Assembly: GCA_900542145.1 (NCBI GenBank)
Contig: UQMF01000011.1
Span: 1-64,000, forward strand
DNA: 64,000 bases
Direction of reading: 5' to 3'
DNA from: an uncultured Oscillospiraceae bacterium
Lineage (GTDB): Bacteria > Bacillota > Clostridia > Oscillospirales > Ruminococcaceae
Below, one piece after another: positions 24,765-34,027 of this stretch. The position numbers and the translations under genes were made by a program. Under the pieces are notes generated by a model. That model made no database searches and was not told the DNA's origin. It saw nothing but the letters and a program-made list of their open reading frames with translations. Positions within the stretch are counted from its first letter, which is position 1. Each line of letters starts with the position of its first letter.

Positions 24765-25760
24765 TTGACTATAAAGGATATTGCAAAACTTGCGGGCTGC
24801 GGCGTGAGCACGGTTTCCCGGGCGCTGAACGGCAGCAGCGAGATAAGTGAACAGACCCGGGAGCGCATAAACGAGGTGATTCGCCAGTATAACTACACCC
24901 CGAACGGCAATGCGCGCCGTATGCGCCAGAGCGCAGAAAAGACCATTCTGCTCATCGTGAACGGAAGCAGCAACCTGTTCTTTTCACCGCTTATTGAGCA
25001 GATACAGATTGCGGCTTCCTCCGCGGGATTCCAGGTCGCGGTGAATTACATCGATGAGCAGGAGGACGAAGTGCAGTTTGCGTCAAGGCTCTGCACTGAG
25101 CAAAGACCTGCCGGGGTGATATTCCTGGGCGGCGATATGAGAAACTTCCAGAGGAGCTTTGAACAGATAAAACTCCCCTGTGTACTGAGCACGGCGAACG
25201 CCGAGGAGCTTGGCTTTGAAAACCTTTCCTCCGTCAGCGTGGACGATTACGACGGCGGCAGGGCGGCGGCGGAACAGCTGTTCGACCAGGGTCACAGGAA
25301 AGTCGGGATACTCGGCGGCGACCTCAGTTCCTACGGTCCCTCGGGACTTCGCTACGGCGGCTTTTGCAGCGTATGCTCCGAGCGCGGCGCGGATATTCCG
25401 GACAGCGAACTATGCGCATATACATTCAGTTCCGCATATGAGGCGGCGGTTGCTCTTTATCATAAGTGCAAGGGCATGACGGCGGTGTTCGCCATGTCGG
25501 ATATAATCGCTGTGGGTGCGGTCCGGGCGTTCCTCGATATGGGGAAGCGCGTTCCGGAAGATATTTCCGTGCTCGGTTTCGATGGAATTGAGTTGTCGGA
25601 ATACAGCAATCCCAGAATAGCAACATTAGCCCAGCCGATTCACCAGATATCAAGTCTGTCTGTGCGCATGCTAGTGAATATGATCGAAGACGGCGCCGAG
25701 GCAAGTCATGTAACTCTCCGGGCGCAGTTCAGGTCTGGCGGTTCAATGGGCAGAATATAG
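24765..25760 (+). CDS. LacI-family transcriptional regulator (maltodextrin genes, likely)
   Basis: The 331-residue protein has the LacI helix-turn-helix (TIKDIAKLAGCGVSTVSRAL) and hinge (YTPNGNARRMRQ), then a periplasmic-binding-like sensor domain ending FDGIELSEYSNPRIATLAQP. The proper start is TTG 24765, preceded by AGGTGA; upstream in-frame codons would place the DNA-binding domain far from the N-terminus, and the promoter lies inside that stretch. Gene order (malQ starts 21 bases on) points to control of maltodextrin metabolism. Confidence 0.85.
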   Translation: MTIKDIAKLAGCGVSTVSRALNGSSEISEQTRERINEVIRQYNYTPNGNARRMRQSAEKTILLIVNGSSNLFFSPLIEQIQIAASSAGFQVAVNYIDEQEDEVQFASRLCTEQRPAGVIFLGGDMRNFQRSFEQIKLPCVLSTANAEELGFENLSSVSVDDYDGGRAAAEQLFDQGHRKVGILGGDLSSYGPSGLRYGGFCSVCSERGADIPDSELCAYTFSSAYEAAVALYHKCKGMTAVFAMSDIIAVGAVRAFLDMGKRVPEDISVLGFDGIELSEYSNPRIATLAQPIHQISSLSVRMLVNMIEDGAEASHVTLRAQFRSGGSMGRI

Positions 25761-25780
25761 AGATTTCATTGGAGGACAAC

Positions 25781-27295
25781 ATGAGAAAAAGCGGTATTTT
25801 ACTGCACATCGCCTCACTGCCGAATAAATACGGCATTGGCACGATGGGCAGGGAAGCCTATAATTTCGTTGACTGGCTCAAAAGCGCCGGTCAGAGTCTG
25901 TGGCAGATACTTCCGCTGTCGCAGACAAGCTATGGGGATTCACCGTACCAGAGTTTTTCCATTTACGCCGGGAACCCTTACTTCATCAGCCTTGAGATGC
26001 TGGAGGAGGAGGGACTCCTGAAGCATGAGGAATACACGGATTTAAGCTGGTGCGAGGATCCCAGATATATCGACTACGCCACAATGTACGAGAACTTCTA
26101 TAAGGTAATGAGGCTCGCATTCGGGCGTTTTTCAAAGGGCATGAATGGTAACGTTTCCGCTGAATACACGGCGTTCGTAGAGGAAAATCCCTGGTTGGAG
26201 AATTATACGCTGTTCATGGCGCTCAAGGACGCTCACGGCGGAAAAAGCTGGAGCGAGTGGGAAAAGCCGCTGCGCCTGCGCGACGCCAAAGCGGTGGCTT
26301 CCGCGAAGAAGAAGTACGCAAGGGATATGGAGTTCTATGCGTTCCTTCAGTTCAAGTTCTTTCAGCAGTGGTTCAGGCTGAAGGAATACGCGAACAGCAA
26401 TGGAATTCAGATCATCGGCGATATCCCGATTTACTGCGCGCTGGACAGCGCCGACGTCTGGTGCGAGCCGCAGCTGTTCCAGCTGGACAAGGACAGAGTT
26501 CCCACCGTTGTTGCCGGATTCCCTCCGGACGCATTCTCGGCGGACGGGCAGCTGTGGGGAAATCCCATCTACGACTGGGACAGAATGAAGCAGGAAAACT
26601 ACCGCTGGTGGGTCGGCAGAATGGGTTTTGCAAAGAAGCTGTATGATATCGTCCGTATAGACCACTTCATCGGCTTCAACAGCTACTACGCTATCCCGTT
26701 CGGAAACAAGACCGCGCACGGCGGCGAATGGCGCGAGGGTCCGAAATACGACCTGTTCGAGGTCATCAAGAAGGAAACCGGAAAGGACGGTATCATCGCG
26801 GAGGACCTGGGAATAATCACTCCGTCTGTAAGGAAGCTGCTGAAGCAGGCGGCCTATCCCGGAATGAAGGTGCTTCAGTTCGCTTTCGACCCCACCGGAA
26901 AAAGCGAGTATCTTCCGCAGAACTACACCTCGCAGAACTGCGTCGTGTATACTTCCACCCACGACAACGATACGGCGCTGGGCTGGTTCAACGACCTGGA
27001 CCGTAAAACCAAGCGTTTCGTGAAGGAATACCTTGGAGTGCGCCGTGCGGCGGAACTGCCAAAGGCGTTCATCGACATCGCCTGGAAAAGCACCGCGGAT
27101 ATGGCTATGACCACAATGCAGGAGCTGTGTGGATTCGGCACCGAAGCGCGTATCAACGTCCCCTCCACCGTCGGAAATAACTGGCGCTGGAGAACTCTGG
27201 ATAGCGATTTCACCGCAGAAAGCGCGGAATATCTCAACATACTGACCGAAATCTGCAACAGAAAACCTCCCGTTAAGAGATCAAGAAAAAAGTAA
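25781..27295 (+). CDS. malQ: 4-alpha-glucanotransferase (amylomaltase, GH77)
   Basis: The 504-residue enzyme transfers glucan segments between maltodextrins, making longer chains for the phosphorylase and releasing glucose. GH77 landmarks are present: LPLSQTSYGDSPYQSFS near the start, nucleophile Asp294 in VRIDHFIGF, acid/base Glu341 in IIAEDLG, and Asp395 in STHDND. There is no signal peptide, so it is cytoplasmic. ATG 25781 follows GGAGGACAAC. It sits between the LacI regulator and glgP in one operon. Confidence 0.95.
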   Translation: MRKSGILLHIASLPNKYGIGTMGREAYNFVDWLKSAGQSLWQILPLSQTSYGDSPYQSFSIYAGNPYFISLEMLEEEGLLKHEEYTDLSWCEDPRYIDYATMYENFYKVMRLAFGRFSKGMNGNVSAEYTAFVEENPWLENYTLFMALKDAHGGKSWSEWEKPLRLRDAKAVASAKKKYARDMEFYAFLQFKFFQQWFRLKEYANSNGIQIIGDIPIYCALDSADVWCEPQLFQLDKDRVPTVVAGFPPDAFSADGQLWGNPIYDWDRMKQENYRWWVGRMGFAKKLYDIVRIDHFIGFNSYYAIPFGNKTAHGGEWREGPKYDLFEVIKKETGKDGIIAEDLGIITPSVRKLLKQAAYPGMKVLQFAFDPTGKSEYLPQNYTSQNCVVYTSTHDNDTALGWFNDLDRKTKRFVKEYLGVRRAAELPKAFIDIAWKSTADMAMTTMQELCGFGTEARINVPSTVGNNWRWRTLDSDFTAESAEYLNILTEICNRKPPVKRSRKK

Positions 27296-27314
27296 CAGCT
27301 GAAAGGAGCATAAT

Positions 27315-29675
27315 ATGAAGATCGAAAATTTCAAGGAGAAGCTTGTTTCCCTCTGCGAGAAGGAATACCGCTCACAGCCTAAGGAGCTGACCGCAAATCA
27401 GCTGCACTGCGCAGTTTCCAAGCTCGTTATGGAGGAGCTTTCCCCGGCGTGGGACAAGAGCCGCATGGCGCATGACAAGGCACGCAAGGCAAGCTACCTG
27501 TCAATGGAGTTCCTGGTAGGCCGCGCAATATACAACAACCTGCTGTGCCTGGGTATCCTGGACAGCACCGCGGAGGAACTCAAGGCGCTGGGCGTGGATA
27601 TCTCCGAATTCGAGGAGGTAGAGGACGCCGCTCTCGGCAACGGCGGTCTGGGCAGACTTGCCGCGTGCTTCCTGGACAGCGCGGCGGCACTGGACCTTCC
27701 GCTGGACGGCTACGGAATACGTTATAAGTACGGTCTGTTCAAGCAGGGCATCAAGGACGGATTCCAGACCGAAACTGCTGACGACTGGCAGAGATACGGC
27801 GACCCCTGGAGCATTCGCCGCGAGCAGGAAACTGTTGTAGTACACTACGCTGACGGCGATGTGAATGCGGTTCCCTATGACTACCCGGTTATCGGCTACG
27901 GCACTGAGAACGTGGGTACTCTGCGCCTGTGGCAGGCTGAAACCGACGACGAGTTCGACTTCGACCTGTTTAACCAGAGCAAATTCACCGAAGCCGGCGA
28001 GAAGAAGCGCGCCGCCGAGGATATTTCCCGGGTACTCTACCCCAACGACGAAACCGAGGCAGGCAAGATACTCCGTCTGAAGCAGGAGTATTTCTTCAGC
28101 GCAGCCGCAGTCGCTGACCTCATCAGAAAGCACAAGGCGCTTTTCGGCACTATGGAGAATTTCGCAGACTACAACTGCATTCAGATGAACGACACCCACC
28201 CCGTTATCGCCCTGCCGGAGTTTATCCGCGTGGTAATGCGCGACGAGGGCTGGACCTTTGACAAGGCGTTTGAGGCAGCCAAGAAGGTGTTCAACTACAC
28301 CAACCATACCATCATGCAGGAAGCCCTTGAGAAGTGGGACAGCAGACTTATCGAGCGAGTAGTTCCCGAGGTTTACAGCGTGATGATCATGCTTAACGAG
28401 GCATTTGAATCCGAAATGCACCGCAGGAATGTTCCCCAGGATAAGCGCGCCGTTATGCGTCTTATCAAGAACGGCACAGTTCATATGGCGAATATCGCGG
28501 TGTTCGGCTCCTCCTATGTGAACGGCGTTGCGGCTATCCACACCGACCTGCTCAAGACCACCGTGCTGAAGGACTGGTACGAGCTGTATCCTGAGAGATT
28601 CCAGAACAAGACCAACGGTATCACACAGCGCAGATGGCTGGCGCTCTGCAACCAGGAGCTTTCCGCACTCATCACTGAGCTCCTCGGCGACAACAGCTGG
28701 GTTACTGACCTCGACAAGCTCCAGGGTCTGAAGAAGTACGCCGACGACGAGGCTGTGCTCCGCCGCTTCATCGACATCAAGCATACCAAGAAGCAGCAGC
28801 TTGCCGACTTCATCAAGAAATCCGAGGGAGTTGAGATCGACCCGAAGTCCATTTATGATATCCAGATCAAGCGCCTGCATGAATACAAGCGCCAGCTTCT
28901 CAACGCGTTCTCGATACTGTATCTGTACTACGAGATCAAGGACGGTAATCTCAGGGATTTCACACCCACGACATTCATTTTTGGCGCAAAGTCCGCACCG
29001 GGATATTACCGTGCAAAGGGCATTATCAAGTTTATTAACGAGGTAGCTAAGCTCGTAAACTCCGATCCGGATACGAAGGACCTGCTCAGAGTTGTATTCG
29101 TGAGCAATTACCGTGTTTCCTATGCGGAGAAGCTTGTCGCTGCGGCGGATATTTCCGAGCAGATATCTACAGCGGGTACCGAGGCTTCCGGTACCGGAAA
29201 CATGAAGTTCATGCTGAACGGCGCAGTTACCCTGGGCACACTGGACGGCGCTAACGTTGAGATCGCCGAGGAAGCCGGTTCAGAGAACGAATACATCTTT
29301 GGCGCGACTGTCGAGGAACTGGAGAAGATCATGCCGAACTACGTTCCGCGTGACGTCACCGAGAGCGATCCCAAGATCAAGCGCGTGGTATCCTCCCTCA
29401 TTGACGGTACCGTTTCCGACGGCGGCAGCGGCGTGTTCAGAGAGCTTTATTTCGCACTCATGGAGGGCGCTAGCTGGCACGTTCCGGATCATTACTACCT
29501 GCTGGGCGACCTTGACAGCTACGTTAAGGCAAAGCTGGCGGCAAACCGCGACTACAACAACGAGCTTGCGTTTGCCAAGAAATGCTGGCTGAATATCTGC
29601 TCCGCCGGTAAGTTCAGCTCGGACCGCACCATTGCTGAATACGCGAAGGATATCTGGCACATCAGCAAGGTATAA
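27315..29675 (+). CDS. glgP: glycogen/maltodextrin phosphorylase (GT35)
   Basis: The 786-residue enzyme releases glucose-1-phosphate from alpha-1,4-glucans. Visible family marks are SYLSMEFLVGR, ALGNGGLGRLAACFLDS, NDTHPVIALPEF, KRLHEYKRQLLN and the PLP-binding EASGTGNMKFMLNG with Lys631. AAAGGAGC precedes ATG 27315, 19 bases after malQ. It is shorter than animal and E. coli enzymes, as usual for bacterial maltodextrin phosphorylases of this group. It acts with MalQ and pullulanase on imported dextrins. Confidence 0.95.
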   Translation: MKIENFKEKLVSLCEKEYRSQPKELTANQLHCAVSKLVMEELSPAWDKSRMAHDKARKASYLSMEFLVGRAIYNNLLCLGILDSTAEELKALGVDISEFEEVEDAALGNGGLGRLAACFLDSAAALDLPLDGYGIRYKYGLFKQGIKDGFQTETADDWQRYGDPWSIRREQETVVVHYADGDVNAVPYDYPVIGYGTENVGTLRLWQAETDDEFDFDLFNQSKFTEAGEKKRAAEDISRVLYPNDETEAGKILRLKQEYFFSAAAVADLIRKHKALFGTMENFADYNCIQMNDTHPVIALPEFIRVVMRDEGWTFDKAFEAAKKVFNYTNHTIMQEALEKWDSRLIERVVPEVYSVMIMLNEAFESEMHRRNVPQDKRAVMRLIKNGTVHMANIAVFGSSYVNGVAAIHTDLLKTTVLKDWYELYPERFQNKTNGITQRRWLALCNQELSALITELLGDNSWVTDLDKLQGLKKYADDEAVLRRFIDIKHTKKQQLADFIKKSEGVEIDPKSIYDIQIKRLHEYKRQLLNAFSILYLYYEIKDGNLRDFTPTTFIFGAKSAPGYYRAKGIIKFINEVAKLVNSDPDTKDLLRVVFVSNYRVSYAEKLVAAADISEQISTAGTEASGTGNMKFMLNGAVTLGTLDGANVEIAEEAGSENEYIFGATVEELEKIMPNYVPRDVTESDPKIKRVVSSLIDGTVSDGGSGVFRELYFALMEGASWHVPDHYYLLGDLDSYVKAKLAANRDYNNELAFAKKCWLNICSAGKFSSDRTIAEYAKDIWHISKV

Positions 29676-29755
29676 TGCTCTGAGTTTTAGCATTGATTTC
29701 CCATTTTAGGTTTCAGGCTTCGTTTGCGGTGAAACGCGTTATATGTATTGTAACA

Positions 29756-29773
29756 TTGTTTCACCGGAAACGT
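29756..29773 (+). promoter_or_regulatory. operator-like palindrome upstream of malE
   Basis: GTTTC (29758-29762) and GAAAC (29767-29771) face each other across ACCG. The GGAAACGTT half resembles the operator before the first LacI gene and general cre sites, so the same regulator or CcpA may bind. Confidence 0.45.
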
Positions 29774-29868
29774 TGCCATTATTCACAAAAGTGACCTAGA
29801 GCGATTTGTCTATCATGACAAATTTACAATTATTTTTGAGATTATTGAAAATAATTGTGCAAAATCGC

Positions 29869-30021
29869 TTGACAAACCCAAAAAATCTGTTATAATTAAA
29901 ACGGAATTTCGAATCAAACAAGCAAATTTCGAAACAAAGCCTAAACTCGCAGGGAAGCACAGACAGCCTGCGGGACTAATTCTAGGAAACATTGTTTCGA
30001 AACAAAGCGAAGATTTCGAAA
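29869..30021 (+). promoter_or_regulatory. malE promoter with four TTCGAA operator sites
   Basis: TTGACA (29869-29874), 16 bases, TATAAT (29891-29896). TTCGAA cores follow at 29908, 29928, 29996 and 30015, in contexts such as ATTTCGAAACAAAG. The third is within a perfect 14-bp palindrome (29992-30005). They form two pairs about 20 bp apart, a layout for cooperative repressor binding, probably by the second LacI regulator of this operon. Confidence 0.7.
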
Positions 30022-30060
30022 GACTTGAAAACAAATGATCATATTCAGGAGGAATGAATT

Positions 30061-31374
30061 ATGAAAATCAGAAAGATCATGACAGCGATAGCTTCCATGG
30101 CAATGGCAGGCGTAATGATGGTTGGCTGCTCCAGCAACAACTCCAGCGACAACTCCAGCAGCACCGGGAGCGGTTCTGCGGCTGACAGCAGCGCAGCTTC
30201 TTCCAATGGCGGTGACTCCACCGGCAGCGGCGAGGCTGTGAACCTCACAGTATGGGGTCCGCAGGAGGATCAGGAACTGCTCAAGCAGATGTGCGACGCG
30301 TTCGCGGCCGCAAATCCTGACAAGACTTACACCTTCACCTACGGCGTTGTCAGCGAGGCAGACGCTCAGAAGGAAGTTGTCAAGGATATCTCCGCAGCAG
30401 CTGACGTATTCGCTTTCGCTTCCGACCAGACCGCAATACTGGTGAACGCCGGCGCACTCTACAGAGTGACAAAGAACAAGGATGAAATCGTTGCCGAAAA
30501 CTCTGAATCCTCTATTTCGGCGGCTTCCATTGACGGCGAGCTTTACGGCTATCCTTATGTATCCGATACTTATTTCATGTACTACGACAAGTCCAAGCTT
30601 TCCGAGGACGATGTCAAGTCCATCGAGGGAATTATGAGCAAGGACATCGAGGGTGTTACTACAAACTTCGCTTTCAATACAGATGACGGCTGGTATCAGT
30701 CCGGATTCTTCTTCGGCGCAGGCTGCAAGCTCTTCGGCGAAGATGGAACCGATCCCACACAGTGCGATTTCAATAACGAGCGCGGCTACATGGTAGGTGA
30801 ATATCTCATCGACCTGGTTGCAAACCCCAAGTACGGCGCTAACTTTGACGACTCCCTTGTAAAGGCTGGCTTCGCAGAAGGCACTCTGGCGGCGGCAGTT
30901 TCCGGTGTATGGAACGCAGGCGAGATCCAGGCTTCCCTCGGCGACAACTACGCAGCTACCAAGCTTCCGGAGTTCACTCTCTCCAACGGTGAAACCGTTC
31001 AGATGGGCAGCATGGCTAACTTCAAGATCATGGGCGTAAATTCCGAGACCAAGAACCCGCTCGACGCAATGGCTCTTGCTGAGTGGCTTACAAATAAGGA
31101 CAACCAGAAGACCAGATTCGAGGTTCGCTCCTACGCTCCCACCAACGTTGAGCTTGCAGGCGATACCGATACAATGAACTCCAACATCGCTGTCGGCGCT
31201 CTTGCACAGCAGGCTCAGTACGCAACCGTACAGACCTCCATCAGCCAGTGCCAGAACTTCTGGACTCCTGCTGAGGCTTTCGGTCAGGAGATCATTGCAG
31301 GCACATGCACAAAGGATAACCTCCAGCAGAAGCTTGACGCTTATGTTGAGTCCGTTCTCGCAACCCTCGGCTGA
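30061..31374 (+). CDS. malE: maltodextrin ABC transporter, substrate-binding lipoprotein
   Basis: The 437-residue protein has a lipoprotein signal (MAGVMMVGCSSN, lipidation Cys near residue 23), a Ser/Gly-rich spacer, and a family 1 solute-binding domain (LTVWGPQEDQELLKQM, YPYVSDTYFMYYDKSKL, FFFGAGCKLFGEDGTD). AGGAGGAA precedes ATG 30061. It delivers maltodextrins to MalF/MalG. No malK is in the operon. Maltodextrin specificity is inferred from the neighbours. Confidence 0.9.
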   Translation: MKIRKIMTAIASMAMAGVMMVGCSSNNSSDNSSSTGSGSAADSSAASSNGGDSTGSGEAVNLTVWGPQEDQELLKQMCDAFAAANPDKTYTFTYGVVSEADAQKEVVKDISAAADVFAFASDQTAILVNAGALYRVTKNKDEIVAENSESSISAASIDGELYGYPYVSDTYFMYYDKSKLSEDDVKSIEGIMSKDIEGVTTNFAFNTDDGWYQSGFFFGAGCKLFGEDGTDPTQCDFNNERGYMVGEYLIDLVANPKYGANFDDSLVKAGFAEGTLAAAVSGVWNAGEIQASLGDNYAATKLPEFTLSNGETVQMGSMANFKIMGVNSETKNPLDAMALAEWLTNKDNQKTRFEVRSYAPTNVELAGDTDTMNSNIAVGALAQQAQYATVQTSISQCQNFWTPAEAFGQEIIAGTCTKDNLQQKLDAYVESVLATLG

Positions 31375-31433
31375 TAAACAAGCATTCATGATAATCCACC
31401 ATTAAGTATATAGGTTTCTCCCAGTTCCATCAT

Positions 31434-31457
31434 GTGGGCGGTCTGACCGCCGCCCAC
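31434..31457 (+). repeat. G/C hairpin downstream of malE
   Basis: GTGGGCGG (31434-31441) pairs with CCGCCCAC (31450-31457), with outer TTCCA/TGGAA pairing near 31425 and 31463. There is no T-run, so it is more likely an mRNA-stabilising 3' structure or attenuator than a full terminator. Confidence 0.6.
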
Positions 31458-31470
31458 AGAAGTGGAACAA

Positions 31471-31587
31471 GCTTTATGCAGTTTCAATGCTTCCTGAACA
31501 CTTGACGCAGATTGATTTCAGTTGTATAATGATATCTGGTGTGCTGAGTGAACTCCTCCCACAGGCTGCATTGAAACTGCACAAAGC
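31471..31587 (+). promoter_or_regulatory. promoter between 26-bp inverted repeats, malE-malF gap
   Basis: The arms 31471-31496 and 31562-31587 match at 23 of 26 positions as reverse complements, with the 13-base core GCAGTTTCAATGC exact. The 65-base interior holds TTGACG (31502-31507), 17 bases, TATAAT (31525-31530), reading towards malF. This is the layout of an invertible promoter. An RNA stem-loop between malE and malF is the alternative. Confidence 0.65.
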
Positions 31588-31615
31588 GTCAATACTACTC
31601 AAGGAGGTAACTGCA

Positions 31616-33112
31616 ATGACAAGTCTTGATTTTTACGTTCTTCCGTGGTACAAGAAAATACTTGTTAGAATAGCAGAATTTTTTGCAGCCATCGGAAAGG
31701 GTATCGCTCAGTTCGTGATCGGCTTACCCGGCGCCGTTTGGCGCTTCATAAAAGCTATCGGCAGGGGATTCGCCTGGCTGGGAAGCACTTTCGCGCACGG
31801 TGACGTTCTCACCAAGCTTTCGTACATTGTCATGGGTGCCGGAAGCCTTTTCCGCGGACAGATAGTCAAGGGACTGATGTTCCTTGCCGCAGAGGTGGCG
31901 TATATCGGCTTCATGATCGACTCCGGATTCGGCTTTGTTGCGGGTCTGAGGAATCTCGGCACGGTGCAGAGAGGCTGGTACTTCGACGAGGAACTCGGCA
32001 TTGATGTAATGCGCGAAAACGGCGACAACTCAATGCTCATTCTCCTTTACGGAATTTTCGCGCTGTTCATAACCGTGACATTCATATTCCTATGGGCGCA
32101 GAACATAAAGTCTGCATACAGCGCACAGCAGATCAGAAAATCAGGTAAGAAGCTCCCGGGATTCGTGGACGACATTAAGTCGCTGCTGGACGAGCAGTTC
32201 CACAAGACGCTGATGTTCATTCCTGTGGCCGGCGTCGTGGTATTCACGATAGTTCCGCTGGTTTACATGATCTCGCTGGCGTTCACCAACTACGACAAGG
32301 ATCACCAGGTGCCGGCAAACCTGTTCACCTGGGTGGGCTTCGATAACTTCAAGGTTATCCTGGGGAGCGATTCCACTATCGGCAGCACTTTCTGGCCCGT
32401 GCTCGGCTGGACGCTGATATGGGCGGTCCTCGCGACATTCCTGAACTACATCCTCGGAATTATCCTTGCTATGCTCATCAACAAGAAGGGCGTCAAGTTC
32501 AAGGCGTTCTACAGAACGCTTTTCGTGCTCGCTATCGCAGTGCCGCAGTTCGTTTCACTGCTGGTAATGAAGAATGTGTTTGCTGAGGCTGGTCCCGTGA
32601 ACGTACTTCTTCAGGAGCTGGGCTGGATCACATCTCCGCTTCCGTTCTTCACCGATCCGATGTGGGCGAGGGTGACGGTCATAGTTGTTGACCTGTGGAT
32701 AGGTATCCCTTATACGATGCTTATCGTTTCTGGTATCCTCATGAATATCCCAGAGGATCTGTACGAGGCGGCAAGGATCGACGGTGCTTCCCCCTTCATC
32801 ATGTTCACCAAGATCACAATGCCGTATGTGCTGTTCGTCACCACGCCTTACCTTATTACACAGCTTGTCGGCAACATCAACAACTTCAACGTTATCTACT
32901 TCCTCACCGGCGGTACTCCGGCAACGCTGGATTACTACCAGGCAGGAAAGACCGATCTGCTCGTTACCTGGCTGTATAAGCTGACGGTCAACTCGAGAGA
33001 TTACAGCTACGCTGCGACAATAGGCATTCTGGTGTTCATCATCTGCTCGCTGCTTTCGCTGATAACTTTCCGCAGATCCGCATCCTATAAGAATGAGGAG
33101 GCGTTCCAGTAA
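31616..33112 (+). CDS. malF: maltodextrin ABC transporter permease MalF
   Basis: The 498-residue membrane protein has several hydrophobic segments, a periplasmic-loop region and the ABC-permease EAA loop (EDLYEAARIDGASPFIMFTKITMP). ATG 31616 is set by AAGGAGG 9 bases upstream. The in-frame extension upstream runs through the inverted-repeat promoter region and is rejected. The N-terminal about 100 residues are amphipathic and longer than in E. coli MalF. The stop overlaps the malG start. Confidence 0.9.
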   Translation: MTSLDFYVLPWYKKILVRIAEFFAAIGKGIAQFVIGLPGAVWRFIKAIGRGFAWLGSTFAHGDVLTKLSYIVMGAGSLFRGQIVKGLMFLAAEVAYIGFMIDSGFGFVAGLRNLGTVQRGWYFDEELGIDVMRENGDNSMLILLYGIFALFITVTFIFLWAQNIKSAYSAQQIRKSGKKLPGFVDDIKSLLDEQFHKTLMFIPVAGVVVFTIVPLVYMISLAFTNYDKDHQVPANLFTWVGFDNFKVILGSDSTIGSTFWPVLGWTLIWAVLATFLNYILGIILAMLINKKGVKFKAFYRTLFVLAIAVPQFVSLLVMKNVFAEAGPVNVLLQELGWITSPLPFFTDPMWARVTVIVVDLWIGIPYTMLIVSGILMNIPEDLYEAARIDGASPFIMFTKITMPYVLFVTTPYLITQLVGNINNFNVIYFLTGGTPATLDYYQAGKTDLLVTWLYKLTVNSRDYSYAATIGILVFIICSLLSLITFRRSASYKNEEAFQ

Positions 33113-33987
33113 TGAAAGAGATAAGAACACAGTCACACTCCTACCACAGACAGCAGCGCACAATCAATGTAGTTATCCAGATTGTGCTGCTGGTGCTTGG
33201 CATAATGTGGATCCTCCCGCTTATGTGGATAATCCTGACATCGTTCCGTGCGGAGCCTGGTTCCTATACCAGCTACTTCTGGCCAAAGGGCTTCACACTG
33301 GATAACTTCACGAGGCTCATCTTTGAGGATCAGCAGTTCAAGTTCACCAAGTGGTTTGTGAACACGTTCATCGTGGCGGTAGTATCCTGCGTAGGCTCAA
33401 CGTTCATCGTGCTTGCGGTATCCTACGCCCTCAGCCGCCTGAGGTTCAAGATGCGCAAGCCTATGATGAACATTGCGCTCATTCTCGGAATGTTCCCCGG
33501 ATTCATGTCCATGGTCGCTATCTATTATATCCTCAAGGGTCTTGGACTTACCGAGAATCCGCTGGTTTGCCTGACTCTGGTTTACATCTGCGGTTCCGGA
33601 CTTACCTACTACATCGCAAAGGGATTTTTCGATACGATCCCGAAATCCCTTGACGAATCCGCGTACCTTGACGGTGCAACGCGGTCGCAGGTGTTCTTCC
33701 ACATCACTATCCCGCTTTCCAAGCCTATCATCGTATACACGGTGCTCACAACGTTCATGGCTCCATGGGTGGACTACATCTTCCCGAGCATGATCTGCGG
33801 TGCGAACTACGACAGCTACACCGTTGCGTTGGGCATGTTCAAGATGCTGGAACGTGAATTCATCGGCACATACTACACGCAGTTCGCTGCGGCGGCAGTG
33901 CTGGTTTCCATTCCTATCGGCGCGCTGTTCATCGTTATGCAGAAGTACTATGTCGGCGGCGTTACCGGCGGCGCAGTAAAGGGCTGA
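33112..33987 (+). CDS. malG: maltodextrin ABC transporter permease MalG
   Basis: The 291-residue permease has six predicted membrane segments and the EAA-type loop (PKSLDESAYLDGATRSQVFF). Its ATG overlaps the malF TAA, so the two are translationally coupled. Together they form the membrane channel for maltodextrin import, energised by an ATPase encoded elsewhere. Confidence 0.9.
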   Translation: MKEIRTQSHSYHRQQRTINVVIQIVLLVLGIMWILPLMWIILTSFRAEPGSYTSYFWPKGFTLDNFTRLIFEDQQFKFTKWFVNTFIVAVVSCVGSTFIVLAVSYALSRLRFKMRKPMMNIALILGMFPGFMSMVAIYYILKGLGLTENPLVCLTLVYICGSGLTYYIAKGFFDTIPKSLDESAYLDGATRSQVFFHITIPLSKPIIVYTVLTTFMAPWVDYIFPSMICGANYDSYTVALGMFKMLEREFIGTYYTQFAAAAVLVSIPIGALFIVMQKYYVGGVTGGAVKG

Positions 33988-34027
33988 TGACCCTTATACG
34001 GCAAAATCACAGTTCCAGGAGGATCTC

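Noticed and set aside
27501..28880. Long minus-strand open frame opposite glgP
   Set aside because: It is antisense to a well-supported phosphorylase gene; the length follows from codon bias, and it lacks a ribosome site or family motif.
29941..31389. 482-residue minus-strand frame opposite malE
   Set aside because: Antisense to the binding-protein gene and running through its operators and promoter; no plausible product.
31434..31457. Terminator separating malE from malF
   Set aside because: The stem is strong but no T-run follows; called a hairpin of uncertain role instead.
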